From Armigeres subalbatus (Eukaryota > Arthropoda > Insecta > Diptera > Culicidae), in contig NW_026943260.1 in assembly GCF_024139115.2 (NCBI RefSeq), positions 1 through 64,000 of the forward strand: DNA of 64,000 nucleotides, read 5' to 3'. Shown piece by piece: positions 33,270 through 44,667 of the stretch. How positions within the stretch are numbered: the stretch's first letter is position 1; each line of letters begins with the position of its first letter. The notes beneath the pieces are model-generated. The model was not told the origin of the DNA. It worked only from the letters and a program-made list of their open reading frames with translations, and did no database searches. The position numbers and the translations under genes are program-made.

Positions 33270-33760
33270 AATTAACTTTTCCACCAAATGATATTTCGAC
33301 CATATGACCCGTTAAGCCAAATGGCCCTTACTGACATGACAATTTTTTCATCCGAATGATCTGAACTTCTCACGACATTTACGTACGGCCCCATAAAATT
33401 TTCGGCCAAATTATCTTTTCGGCTTAATAACATTTTCTGCCTAATGGCCCTTTCTATCAAACAACCATTTTGTCTCAACGAAATGTAATGACCTACTCCG
33501 CCGAACAAAATGTTCGTTTAGCCAATCGACATATTCGGCAGTATGACCCGCTCGGCAAAATGGCTTTGTCAAGGGACCATTTCTCATGACATTTGTGATG
33601 GGCCCCATGAAATTTTGGGCAAAAAAAAACCGTTTCGGCCTAATAATATTTTCGGTCAAATGGTCGTTTCTGTCTAAAACGCATTTTGGCTCAAAGGAAT
33701 TTTCGGTCAAATAATCTACTACGGCAGATGACCTGTTCGCCCAAATGCAGGGTTTGCAGA
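33270..33760 (-). repeat. Degenerate GGCCGAA array, right arm
   Basis: The same unit in the opposite orientation (ttttcggccaaat, ggccctttc). Together with 32791-33140 it forms a roughly 0.97 kb inverted structure. Confidence 0.6.
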
Positions 33761-34133
33761 AATCGCTCTCAATAGATAACAAACAACGATAAAAGTGAGG
33801 CAAAACCCTCTTCCAATCATAACAAGTCATGAAAACAAAACTATCGCACTTGTATGCAAGTTGAAAAAAACTGATTCGTATATGTGACCCCTACCGAGGA
33901 GGTTTGATAAAACGCTTTGTCCTCGCCCATTTTATGCTGGGGACCATACTTTTTTCGCACAGCTGTGTAAAACAATGATATGGAAATGCTAATATCATCT
34001 TCCAAACCTAGACGTACATGTTCATGGTAGAATTAGAGGCGAAAGTATAGAATTGATAGTTCCGTTAGGATACGGCAGGCATGAAGAATGTTTTTTTTTA
34101 TAGAAGTCGATTTGAAAGCGAGTGGAGGGCAAT
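33761..34133. other. No recognisable gene
   Basis: Intergenic sequence between the GGCCGAA structure and a MITE. Confidence 0.5.
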
Positions 34134-34297
34134 ATTTCTCGCTTAACTTTTCAAAAGGACCTAAGTAACATTTTTTTTCATAAATTAATTTGAATACTGC
34201 AATCAATAGCTTTCATGTTGTTCTGTTGATTGCGCTATTCAAATTAATTCATGAAAAAAATGTTACTTAGGACCTTTTGAAAAGTTAGTCGAGATTT
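34134..34297. mobile_element. Foldback MITE, copy 2
   Basis: Same family as 17573-17739. The arms begin atttctcgcttaac and end gttagtcgagattt, with aaaaggacctaagtaaca and its complement inside. Confidence 0.8.
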
Positions 34298-34418
34298 GTG
34301 ATGGCACATATTACACGACCTTCCTTCTGCCAAGCTCCCGTATGAAGAGGGAGGGAAGAATATCAGTGTGGAAGCTGATAAATCTCCACTGGCAAAAGGA
34401 AGGTGGTTTGACTTGCTC

Positions 34419-34743
34419 ATACCCGGGTAGACGAAAATGGCTCATTAACAGTAAAACGTGATATTGATAACAAAACATGATATAAACTTGTTTGAAATAA
34501 GAGCAAAAATAACAAGCGAAAATAACAAAAAAAATGCACCGAAATATCATAAAAATATCAGGTTTTGCCATTAACAAGAACTTATCAATATCTTGAGCTA
34601 TTAGTTATTCTTAATAGCAAAACCCGATATTTTTATGATTTTTCGGTGCAAGTTTTTGTTATTTTCGCTAGTTATTTTTACTCTTATTTCAAACAAGTTA
34701 ATTTCATATTTTGTTATCAATATCACGGTTTCTACCCGGGTAT
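34419..34743. mobile_element. Foldback element with CCCGGGTAG ends, copy 1
   Basis: A 325-bp hairpin. Ends atacccgggtag and ctacccgggtat; inner arms gtgatattgataacaaaa, gcaccgaaatatcataaaa and their complements. The second, more decayed copy is at 62655-62977. Non-coding. Confidence 0.8.
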
Positions 34744-35084
34744 GCCATCGCGTGCAGAAGAATTTTCCATCGACGAGTACTGTCTCCAAATTTCTAATAT
34801 GACATCAGCATTTAGTCGAATAGGATTTTTATTGCACAGTTCTGTTTTCTCATTGCGTCCGTCTCGTCGCAACCAACTTAGCTGCCTCGGTTGAAATGCA
34901 TCATCAGAACCGGCGCCCCTCGCAATTGGGGCTCATTAAAAGAAATTTATCATAGGTTGTAGCCCCCCAAATCAGTTCATTATCGTAATAGCTACCGAAA
35001 AACGTCTCTCACGGTATGCTATCTATCGAGAGTATAAACAGACATGATAGGGGAGAGATTTTCTCATTCTCCTTTGGATTCAAA
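34744..35084. other. No recognisable gene
   Basis: Intergenic; nothing identified. Confidence 0.5.
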
Positions 35085-35150
35085 CCCTGCCCAAATGACA
35101 TTTTCGGCCATATGCCCCTTTTTGCCAAATGGCCCATTCTGAGCTCGATG
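35085..35150. repeat. Short GGCCGAA array
   Basis: Three to four degenerate reverse-orientation units (ttttcggccatatgcccc, caaatggcccatt). Confidence 0.5.
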
Positions 35151-35194
35151 AAGTAGGGTTGTGTGAGGTTGTGATCGCCACTTGAGTACAGTGC

Positions 35195-35451
35195 ATTCAA
35201 AGTTAATTGCCTATGTTCCGGGTTGTGAAGGACGACGGAGGTTCTTAGTATAGTTTAGTAGGGAAAGCACCTGTCCAGCGTACTGGTTTCGTGGGATCAA
35301 ATCCCACCGGAAGGAATGGTTACCCTCCAATACCTTTTCCGAACTAAATCTATCACATGTTGGGCATATGCATAAATCAAGTCTCAGGCATAGTAATTAA
35401 TTTCCACTCCGGGTGGCTGAATACCCGGAACATAGACAATTAACTTTGAAT
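35195..35451 (+). mobile_element. Element with 29-bp TIRs around a tRNA-like core
   Basis: The left end attcaaagttaattgcctat and right end atagacaattaactttgaat are inverted repeats about 29 bp long, extending to ccgggt/acccgg. Inside, 35240-35316 is tRNA-like (gttcttagtatagtttag as A box region, gggatcaaatccc as T arm). It is related to 12407-12650. A TIR element enclosing a pol III-type sequence is unusual; SINEs normally lack TIRs. Confidence 0.65.
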
Positions 35452-35774
35452 ATACTGGCCCTTTCTAGAGATGGTTAAAACGAATCACTTTGTTGAGCGG
35501 ATCCGATCATTCAGTCTAATGATCTGGATCTTTCTTACGGATCGGATCTTTGGATCAAAACGTAGGACTACATTCTGACCCGTACAGACAATAATTTCAC
35601 CTCTCTCGCTCACAAGTCTAAACTTGTCAAGAGAACCTACAATAAACTTTTGTCATTCCCTTACAAAAGATTAGATAATTTGGTGATCTGGTGAACCGGA
35701 TCTTGCAAAAAGTGAGCTTCGAATAATTCACTCATTTTAAAGATTCGGGTCATTTTAACGGTTCCGGATATGAT

Positions 35775-35890
35775 CGCCCATCTGCCAAACGATCATTTCT
35801 TGCAAACAGCATTTTCAGACAAATGACATATTCGGCCAAATGACCTATTCGGCCATACGACCTATTCGGCAAAATGGTTTAATTGGTCAA
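35775..35890. repeat. Short GGCCGAA array
   Basis: Units catattcggccaaatgac, ctattcggccatacgac, ctattcggcaaaatgg in tandem, spaced about 18-19 bases. Confidence 0.65.
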
Positions 35891-36545
35891 GCGTTCCAGG
35901 GCCACTCGACTTCCATCCGGCTTCAATCCGGGGGACCTACCCAATGGCCATTTCCAAAATCGAGTCAATCGTGTGACACATTAAACTTAATGATTCCACA
36001 AATCGAAGATGGGAACGATAACTTGAGGGTTCCTTGACGACTTGGATTCAATCCGACTAGACTAGGCTTGATTATGAAAACAATTGAACAAATTTTCCTT
36101 TAGTGGGTCTCACGGATCGCAGCCAATGTGACCAAATGACTTAAGAGCCACAAAAACAGAATTTACTTTATTGTTTCGTGAAATAATCAAGACTTATGAG
36201 ATGCCACGCGTCCTATTTTGATTTAATTTAACAAAATTTCCGTTTCGTAGGTCTTCGGAGTATGGCCGATGTGACTAGATTGAACCCAAGTGGCCCAGGA
36301 ACCCTAAAATTATCTTTCTCATCATTGCATTGTGAAATCATGAAGATTGAGGTATTGCACGACGTGCTTTGACTCAATTTAGAAAATAACCAGTCTGCAA
36401 GTCCTCTGGATGCTAGCCGATGTGACCGGATTGCAATCAAGTAGCCCAGGAACCCAATAAAATATTATTCTTATCATTGTTTTGTGGAATCAGGAAGGTT
36501 ATGGCGTCACACGACCCGTTTTGACTTAAATTTGGAAATGGCCAC
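35891..36545. repeat. Satellite-like units of about 150-170 bp
   Basis: Three direct units (about 36100-36245, 36246-36415, 36416-36545) share gccgatgtgac.gatt, aagt.gcccaggaaccc, attgttttgt/attgcattgtg and a aatca.gaag phrase. One unit at 35891-36050 is inverted. The family also forms part of segment Y at 27.3 and 28.1 kb. Confidence 0.6.
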
Positions 36546-38844
36546 GGTTAAACCTGTATCGATTAATTCAGACCCTAGGACGCATGCTTAGTACAGCGTC
36601 TGTGTTTACGTGCAAGAGAAAGGTGTGTGGTGCTGAAGGATAAACCATCCTAAAGCTAAATAAATAGGATTAATGTGATTACAATTAGCTAGTTTTCTAA
36701 TAATCAAATCAGTTATACAAATTTATAAAAAAAAACACCCCAATATGCCGTATGCTTATACCATTTGGTTGAAATGTTAGTTCGATCGATGACGAAAAAC
36801 TCATCGGTAGGATGGTTGGTCGGTTGGTTGGATGAATGCTGGGAAACTCGGCAGCCAACGAGTGAAACATTAAAGGAAGCGACACGTGGAAAATTTCCCG
36901 GTCCTGTCCAGAATGTTCAAGCAATGTGGCAAAAAACTGAGCCCGTGCGCTACTACGGCAGGAGATTGTTATAGCGCAAAATTTAATGGAGCTCTCGACT
37001 GCAGCCAGCCTGCCAACCAGCCGTTCATGGCAAGTATTGCACCAGGGCAGGCCAAATGCTCTGTCGAGTTTTGGCTTCCTCCTAGAGGAGAAGGTGCAAA
37101 ATGTGCAGCGAAATTGGTTTTCGAAACGGTTTTACGATGCATGTCGGGCGGTGCCTATTTCGAAATCTCATATCGATAAACGAGGTCATTCAGAAGTGCA
37201 GGAATGACGTGAGATAAGTTCTTAATGTACGAAGGTGGACGGTTTAGTGTAAATAAATTTAAGTAGTTTTCAGGATAAAATAATTAATGAAATCAAGATA
37301 AGAAATGATAGAACAGCGTGTAATATGCAATCAATCGATGAATTACAATATTGATGCACTTAGTAGGAATAACTTAGTAGGAATTTTCAATAAATTTCGA
37401 ATGAATTTAATGAGATTGGAAAGCGTTCCTAGTAAGTACACGAATGCATAATTGGAATGCAAAGCTGTGAAACTTAATTTTTAGCAAGCACATTTTTACA
37501 TAATATAAAATACAGTAAGTAGGCGAAAGTTTATTTTTTTTAATGATTTATCATTTCTTTATCTTAAATTATAATCAATTCCGGACCTCATCTTCTTCCG
37601 ATAGAGATATCCTCATTTTCATTCGAACCTCTATCGTACTAATCTTTATCTGGTCAGCCTGTCATCACCATCGGCACCCAGTCCCTTAAATCAAACAGAA
37701 GCGATAGGCCCAATTAATAGCATGATTTGGTTTTTACAATCCACTTGTGACCCGGCCGATCGGGTACGTTGATGGTGGTCCGGCACGCGATCGATCGAAC
37801 GGCACCAAATAAACACACGGAGATATGTAGCTACATGTTGGCAGAGATAGGCCTCCGCAGGATCACTGCCGACGACATGAGTAGTGTGACGAAACGGATG
37901 TGCACCTGCGGCATCGTTTTATCTCCTCGTCTGGCTGCCCGAGCTTTGCGAGCCTTTTGCGTCATCGTCACGAGCCACTCGGCTACCCAAAATCAACATC
38001 CCTGCCCTATAATTCAGTTGTAGTCTATAAATTTAGATGGTTATCACGTGCTCGCCACACATTCGGGGGGACGGATGAAGTTCTTCCAGTTTGTAATCGT
38101 TCGTTCCTTCCGTCCTTTCGAACGACTTCAAAGACGACTACGACGATGGGCAGAACGAACGGTCAGTGATGCATGCTTTTGCTTTTTTTGCACTAACATT
38201 GTAAGGTCGAGGACCAAAATTATGGAGTTGATTAGGCAATAACAAACTACCAGGTTCTGGACAATTAGTTTTATCTTTGAACCAGTCAGGCAGTGGTCGG
38301 CCGACAGATACCCAATTTCGACACTCATGTTTACCGAATGATGACACGATAAGCCTATAAATCATCGGCTATTCGTCTTTTATGTTCGCCGGTTAAAAAT
38401 CGTTCAAAATTATGAGCCTTCGGAGCAAAAGCCGATGACGAGAAGAAGAGTTGTACTGCTCTGATTGAAGGGTAAATAAAATTGATCAATCATTTCGAGC
38501 AATTTGACCCCCCACTTCGAGATGGCATTACCATATCATAAGAAATGGAAAAATAATGAGCGAACTTAAAAATCAATTCACGCTGGTATTAGAAGATATG
38601 AATTATGAGGAGCGAACGGGGCGCGATTGAAGAAAATACAGTCGGATCGCCAACTACACGTATGATAGGGGTGTAGTGTAGGAACTAGTGCAATAGAAAA
38701 AAGGATTTATTGCTTATTAAAAGATTTATAAGACTAATTGCTTATTTGATTTCAGTATGTGAGCTGATCATCATTCATCACATTCGGATAAAAATTAAAA
38801 ATTAAAACGTGGCTTGTCAAAAAGGACAAAAAATCGAAAGAGAC
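36546..38844. other. No recognisable gene
   Basis: About 2.3 kb, comparatively unique in appearance. Overlapping short frames near 36765-37207 and 37769-38242 carry no motif I know. Composition is less repetitive, so conserved non-coding or small exons cannot be excluded. Confidence 0.4.
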
Positions 38845-39748
38845 AAAAGGTCGAGAGAGAAAAAAAAATAAAAGAGAAGAGAGAAGCAGAAATAAGGAAA
38901 AGGGAATAAGGAAGAAGAAAAAAGAGTTCCAAAAGAAGGAAATAGGAAGAAAGAAGAAGGGGGAAAACTGAAGAAAAATAAAGAAAGGAAATGGAAGAAG
39001 AAAAAAGGATAAAGGGAGAAAGAGGAAGTGAGTAGAAAAAAAAAGAAAGGAGAGGTAAGAAAAAAGAAGGAAGAAGGAACAAAATCAAGAAAAATAGAAT
39101 GAAGAAAGAAAAAGTAAGAGGAAGAAGGAAGAAAGAAGTTGAAGAAGAAAAAAGAAAAAAGAGAAAATGCGAAAAACGCAGAAAAAATGAAGAACAATAA
39201 GAAGGAAGAGAGAAGAAAGAAACATAAGGGGAAAAGGTAGATGGAGATTGAAGGAAAAAGAGGAAGCTAGAAGAAAGAAAAAAGAAAAAAGAAAGAAAGG
39301 AGAAAAAAAGAAGGAAAAATAAAGAAGAAAGAAGAAGGAAACGGGAAGAGGAATTAAGGAGACAAAAGAAGAAGGAAAGAGAAGGGGAATTAAGGATTAA
39401 AAAAAGAAGAAGGAATAGAGAAAACGAAAGAAGAAAAAAGAAGAAGGTAAAAGGGAGAAAAAAAAGGAAAGAGAAGAAGGAAAAAAAGAAATAAGGAGGA
39501 TGAGGGAAAAAAGGAAAAGAAAAAGAAAACGGAAGATGGAACATAGAAGAAGACAGAAAGAAGAAGGAAGGAAGTGGAATGAAGAAGGAAGAAAGAGGGA
39601 GAAAGATGGAAGAAAGAGCAGAAAATGTAGAAGGGATAAACAAAAAAGAAGAATTAAGAAGGCAGAAGAAAAATGGAAAAAGAAGAAAGTAAAAGGTAGA
39701 GGAAGAAAGAATAAGGCATAAAAAATTAGGAATAAGGAATAAGGAATA
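38845..39748 (+). repeat. Polypurine block
   Basis: About 0.9 kb almost free of C and T on the plus strand, made of gaagaaggaa-type variants. The long frame on its complement is a product of the simple repeat. It resumes at 42292, beyond the I-clade insertion. Confidence 0.9.
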
Positions 39749-40221
39749 ATAATAATTATTATTATTTATGTGGGACACTTCACACCGCAAAGGTGCATTC
39801 GTGTCTGATCTTCTGCATTACTTATAGGTATTATGATAATCTTATCTATCGTTCGCCTATTCCATTATTGTACTTTTTTTGCTTGTACTTCATTTTGCCG
39901 TTTCTTGAATTTCTTTTTCTGTTCTTATACTAGCGCTGGCGGTATCTCATCAGCCGCCGGAGTATCCCGTAGGACAGGGCCGACTACGAAGCTCTCCTCC
40001 AGTATTGAGGGTTACCTGAAAAGAGATTATGCACGGCAGTATTTGCTTGGATTAAGGAACACCAGTTTTCTGACCTGTGGGACGTCTTGTCCCACAGTGC
40101 TAGCCATTGCCGAGACTACTACACTATCGCTTCCCGAATTACCGGCAACAGCCGGCACTGGGGAAAGACTTTGTGTAGTATTGTCGATTCCCACGCCGTC
40201 ACTTCGCTCCTTGCAAATTTT

Positions 40222-41100
40222 CTACAGTTTGTTGTATAGACCAGTTTCACGTAAAAAGTTTATCATTCTCGTCGATTTTTCTTCGCTGTTATCCAAAGCG
40301 TCACGTAAACTTGTACCGATTTCGTATTTTCGTCGTGCTTCGGCAAACTTTCTGCACTCAAGGATCAAGTGCTTCACGTCCAATACCAAGCCGTAACAGT
40401 CACAATTCGGCGGAGGCTTTTTCGTTAATATAAAAGTGTGGGTCAACCGTGTATGACTTATCCTTAAACGTGTAAGCGCACGCTGATCGCCGGCACTCCC
40501 ACGCTCAGTCCACCTGATTGTATCGTACTTCACTTCCCTCAGCTTCGATTCTCTGCACTCAAACCATTGGTTATCCCATTGACGGCGAATTGCTTTTTTA
40601 ATGGCTTTAACCGCATCCTCAGCAGGGATCGCAACGTCGATGGTTGGTTGTCTTCTGGCCTCGTTGGCTAGTCGATCAGCTTCGGAGTTACCGTTAACTC
40701 CAGCATGTCCAGGAATCCAACAGAATCGTATTGGTTTGCTTTGAGCTATTCGCTCCACTTCCTGTATCCAAGGGTGTCGAGACTTCCCAGTCTCCAGCGC
40801 CATCAGACAGCTAGCAGAGTCCGTTAGAATCACTAGTTCATTATTGCATTTACGAATGGCAGCGACCATTTTAAGGGCATAGGCCTCAGCAGAGAAAACA
40901 CTACATTTTTTTGGAAGGCTGTACGTTTCCGTAATCCCATTGTTGAAGAATGCGGCACCTACTGTAGAAACGTTGCTGTCTTTGGAACCATCGGTGTAAA
41001 CGACAGTTGAACGATTGAATCGCGTCTCTAGGAGTTGTCGAACAATAGGCTGAACTTTCTCCGGTGGATCGCCAGGCATACTTTTCTTTTCACGTCCCAC
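40222..41100 (-). pseudogene. RNase H domain and C-terminal tail of I-clade ORF2
   Basis: This 292-codon frame contains an RNase HI domain, which removes RNA from RNA/DNA hybrids. Visible motifs: VYTDGSK (first Asp), SAEAYAL (Glu), LTDSASCL (third Asp), WIPGHAGVNGN and EADRLAN (final acidic residue region). The C-terminus has CDCYG.....KHLILEC, a Cys/His cluster common in I, Jockey and LOA ORF2. All RNase H catalytic residues look present. It is cut off from its RT by one frameshift near 41095, so it is part of a dead ORF2 rather than a gene in its own right. Confidence 0.85.
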
Positions 41101-41770
41101 AAAACAACCGGTTTACGGGCATGCCATACGCGATCGCTCAGTCGATCTTGCTGACCAACTGCGGGAAGCGATGAATCCGTTAGTTCTAGGAGACGATCAG
41201 ATGTTCGTTGAGTGAGTGCTACAGCATGGCTGGTATTTTTGGACTGTAGTCGAATATCCGTCCGAGCTGTGGCCTATGTAGCGAGCAGTTCGAAGGGCAA
41301 TGTACCCGGCTCAGCCATTACCGAATTTATAGGGCTAGTAACGAATGCTCCAGAGGCATAGCGGACCATTTTATTGTAAGCGGGGGCGAGGGTTTGCAGA
41401 GTAGAAGGCAATGCTCTATTCGCTAGTCCAATACCATAGATCAATTTTGTGGTTACTAGTGCAGATCCAACATGCAGCAGAGAAAGACGATTGCCACGTG
41501 GGAGTTTGGCTCTGATCATCTGCAGAATTCTCAACCGAGATTCGCAGGCTTCCTTCACATTTCGGCAATGAGGCTTGAACGTCAAGGTTTGATCTAGGGT
41601 TACACCTAAGATTATCAACCGATTTGTTCTTGGGATGGGGACTCGATTGATGGAAATTTGCGACGAAGGTTCTCGGCGTGCATTTGGGCTGCAGTAGAAA
41701 ATATGTGACTTCGATGGCGATATGGTGAAACCAACGCTAGCTTTGTACTTTGTACTTTGTACTACTGGCA
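41101..41770 (-). pseudogene. RT C-terminal region of the I-clade element
   Basis: The minus-strand frame (41770 to 41274, then beyond a stop to 41101) starts in GFTISPSKSH, the segment just after the polymerase active site. It continues with LIILGVTLD and FKPHC, typical thumb-region motifs of I/LOA/R1-type RTs. The active-site box itself is absent. A stop follows PFELLAT, after which the same frame continues toward RNase H. Confidence 0.75.
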
Positions 41771-42285
41771 ACAGCCAGCACTGTGGACAGACTTTGTGTA
41801 GTACGTTCGTTGGTGGTTCGCTGTTCTTCAAACGTTGCCGTAGATTGAGTTTGAGTAGGGCGGCGGCAAAGACAAAGAGGGGATTCTCCTTGTCCCACCC
41901 GTCTATTCCAAGTTTCCGGTCTCGTGGTTGTTTGCGTCGAAAGGGGTACTACACATTCCCCTCTTTCGAACCGATTAATCTCATTGTAGTTGCATTTCAG
42001 TGTACGACTCCGCTTTGTTTCTTCTACGGCTGGGGAGCTGTTTGGGGATCGTGTTACAGGGCCTTGCATCGTGTGAGTCGGTACTTGTTCCTTGCTGAGC
42101 TGCGGTTTCTCACGGCTGTCACTTCGATCTCTGTGCGATTTTTCCTGTGTGGTAGCATGCTGTTTCAGTTGTTCGATGATGTTGGACATTATTTTTATTT
42201 TCTCGTTCATCCGTTTGCTTTCGTTGCGGAGCTTGGCAATTTTTCTGTCTTTTGCGCATGCTCCAGTTCTTTCAGCCTTTCCTCG
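41771..42285 (-). pseudogene. ORF1 of the I-clade element, fused to the RT tail
   Basis: The beginning (42285-42150) reads as a coiled coil: LKELEHAQKTEK, then in a shifted frame KLRNESKRMNEKIKIM and EQLKQ. A polar Ser/Thr/Arg-rich stretch follows to about 41771, where it runs into RT-tail sequence. ORF1 proteins bind element RNA. The zinc-knuckle end, endonuclease and RT core that should follow are deleted. Confidence 0.6.
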
Positions 42286-42291
42286 AATTCG

Positions 42292-42600
42292 GAATAAGAA
42301 AAAAGGAATAAGGAAGAAGGAATAAGGAATAAGGAATAAGGAATAAGGAATAAGGAATAAGGAATAAGGAATAAGGAAAAAGGAATAAGGAATATGGAAA
42401 AAGGAATAAGGAGGAAGGAGGAAAAAAGAAGAAAGAAGAATGGAAAGGAAAAGGTAGAAGTAAAGTGAACCGGACGAAGAAAAATGGATGAAGGATGATG
42501 AAGAAGGAATTAGGAGTAAAGAATCAGGAATAAGGAGGAGTAAAGAATAAGGAGAAGAACGAAAGACAAAGGTAGAATAAGAAGGAAGAAGATTAGATTT
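42292..42600 (+). repeat. Polypurine block, right part
   Basis: Tandem ggaataa units (42300-42410), then mixed gaagga sequence. It looks like the continuation of 38845-39748. Confidence 0.85.
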
Positions 42601-43504
42601 TCGTATTTTATTCCCTCACGACCTTTTATCCCCTTCGATTTTTTTTAATTATTCGACTTTTTTTTGCTTGATTTTTTGTCCCTTTCGACGTTTCGTCCTC
42701 TCCGACAATATGTTCTTCAACCTTTTGTCATTCGACCTTGTCATCCGACCTGCAGCCCACCATATCCAATCTATTTTCATAAAATTAAAAAAGAATGCTT
42801 TCGTCAATGACACTAGAGGGATCTTTTATATTTTAGTTCTCTTGTGCTCAGATACAATATTTACATTATTAACGCATTTGCCCAAAAGTACACGCGGCGT
42901 TCCTCAAAGGAAACGACGCACCGCACCGCGCTTTTTGCTGCCCGTATACTCGATTCTTATGGGGAGATAACATTGCGGCGTTTCCCAGGGTGCAGTTGTT
43001 CCTTTCGAATGAGAAACGCCGCGTGGAATCTTGTGCAATTGCGCTTTTGGAAACATTACAACAGCCGCGCGCTGTATCGTATTGACAGCACCCCACAATA
43101 TAAAGACATTCTCAGTTGTTAAACCATGGCTAATTCCCTATTTGGTCCTGATGAATTAACATAAAAAAAACAAATCCCACGATTAACTTTATTATAACAA
43201 AAAAAATCTTTTTTTACACTGCAAAGTTTTTCAACGAATTCTGGTTTTCGTATTTTGAGAAAAAGAGGGTAGGCTTTGCTTACGAACGGACACATTTCAA
43301 ACTTTCTGCCACATTTTCATTTTTCTCGATAATTTGTTTTATTTTTTTTATTTGAAAGTTTCGGCAAGATGTTCTCCAGTGTGATTAAGGTGTTACTTGT
43401 TACCGTTGTTTTGTGCGGTTTTTTTTTTTTTCAAATTAAATAGACAACTAGCATTCGAAAAAGTTCGAATTGCATTTGTGGCAATCGAATTGAATGTAAC
43501 ATTT
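42601..43504. other. No recognisable gene
   Basis: Intergenic. A locally GC-richer patch at 42890-43090 has overlapping frames without family motifs and repeats gcggcgtt around its edges; perhaps a small decayed element. Confidence 0.4.
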
Positions 43505-44667
43505 TCGAATTCCAAAAAACGACATTGCTCACAAGTTTCATTACCCCAAAATATGACCCCATGCGAAATTTGAGCTAAATGGGACATGATTTGGGGGTGC
43601 CTAAAATTCATCAAAGTTTTGAAATTTTTACCCATGGAAAAGTGGAAAATCGAATTTTTGTTTTTTTAGCCAAATTACTTGAAAAGACATGAATTGTCGA
43701 GATCTGAGGTTAAACAAAAAAAATTTTTTTTGATAGAAATCGATTTTTTCTCGTAGAACATTTTTGGAACTTGGAATTTTTTTCAGATGATGAAAACGTT
43801 TCGATGAAAAAGAATTTTAACACCGGACGATACGCAAACGTTTTCGTAGCCAAAAATATCCCCCTATGCAAAATTTGAGCTAAATCGGACATGATTTAGG
43901 GGTGCTCAAAATTAATCGTAACTTTTTTTTCTCTCGAAGGGGATATATTTTTTTTTTGTTTTTTGAAGCCAAAGGACTGAAAATGCATGAAACTTTGAGA
44001 ATTATTTTTTTGAAAAAATCGACTGTTTTGGGACTTCAAAAAAGTTTCTTATGGTGAAAACAAGTTTTCATCGAATTTAACAACCGGAGGTTACGCAAAT
44101 TTAGCATAGGGGCATATTTTAGGGCTTAGGAAATGTTTGCGTAACGTCCGGTTTTTAAATTCGATGAAAAATTGTTTTCGCCATAAGAATTTTTTTCAAA
44201 GTCCCAAAACAGTCGATTTTTTCAAAAAAATAATTCTCAAAGTTTCATGCATTTTGAGTCCTTTGGCATTAAAAAACAAAAAAAAAATTTCCCCCTTGTT
44301 AGAAAAAAAACTACAAAAACGTTTGCGTATCATTAGATGTTAAAATTTGATGAAAAAATCTTCATCATCTGAAAAAAAGTCGCAAAAATGGTCCGAGGGA
44401 AAAAATCGATTTTTTCAAAACTTTTTTTTCTCTGCATCACATCAGTCCTCGACGTTTAATGCATTTTTAAGTCATTTGGCATCAAAAACAAAAAAACGAT
44501 TTTTGATTTTTCCTTTCCCCCCTTGGGAAATTTTCCATGGGTAAAAATTAAAAAAATTTGATGAATTTTAGGCACTCCTAAATCATGTCCCATTGAGCTC
44601 AAATTTTGCATGGGGTCATATTTTGGGGTAATGAAAATTGTGAGCAATGTCGTTTTTTGAAATTCGA
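43505..44667. mobile_element. Large foldback element
   Basis: Two arms of about 0.57 kb are inverted copies meeting near 44085. Outer motifs ttccaaaaaacgacattgct and tgagcaatgtcgttttttg; then ccccaaaatatgacccca with gggtcatattttgggg; innermost ttcatcgaattta and taaattcgatgaa. A motif of about 60 bp around caaatttgagctaaat occurs twice within the left arm. The A/T-rich arms carry no gene. Confidence 0.8.

Larger units (their letters stand above)
39749..42291 (-). mobile_element. I-clade-like non-LTR retrotransposon, internally deleted
   Basis: A minus-strand element whose 3' end at the left finishes in a TAA-type tail (taataataattattatt near 39749-39767), as I elements do. The 5' end is at about 42291. 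Order on the minus strand: coiled-coil ORF1, C-terminal tail of RT, RNase H, cysteine/histidine-containing tail, 3' UTR. The endonuclease and catalytic part of RT are missing. Both flanks are ggaataagg-type purine repeat, so the TSD is ambiguous. Confidence 0.75.

Noticed and set aside
37769..38242. Overlapping short frames suggesting a host exon
   Set aside because: Three frames are open over the same stretch and none has a recognisable motif; no clear splice boundaries.
38795..39790. A 331-codon minus-strand frame
   Set aside because: Complement of a polypurine block; low complexity only.
42844..43122. Small GC-richer frames as a host gene
   Set aside because: Frames on both strands overlap, with no motif; repeated gcggcgtt words suggest a small repeat.
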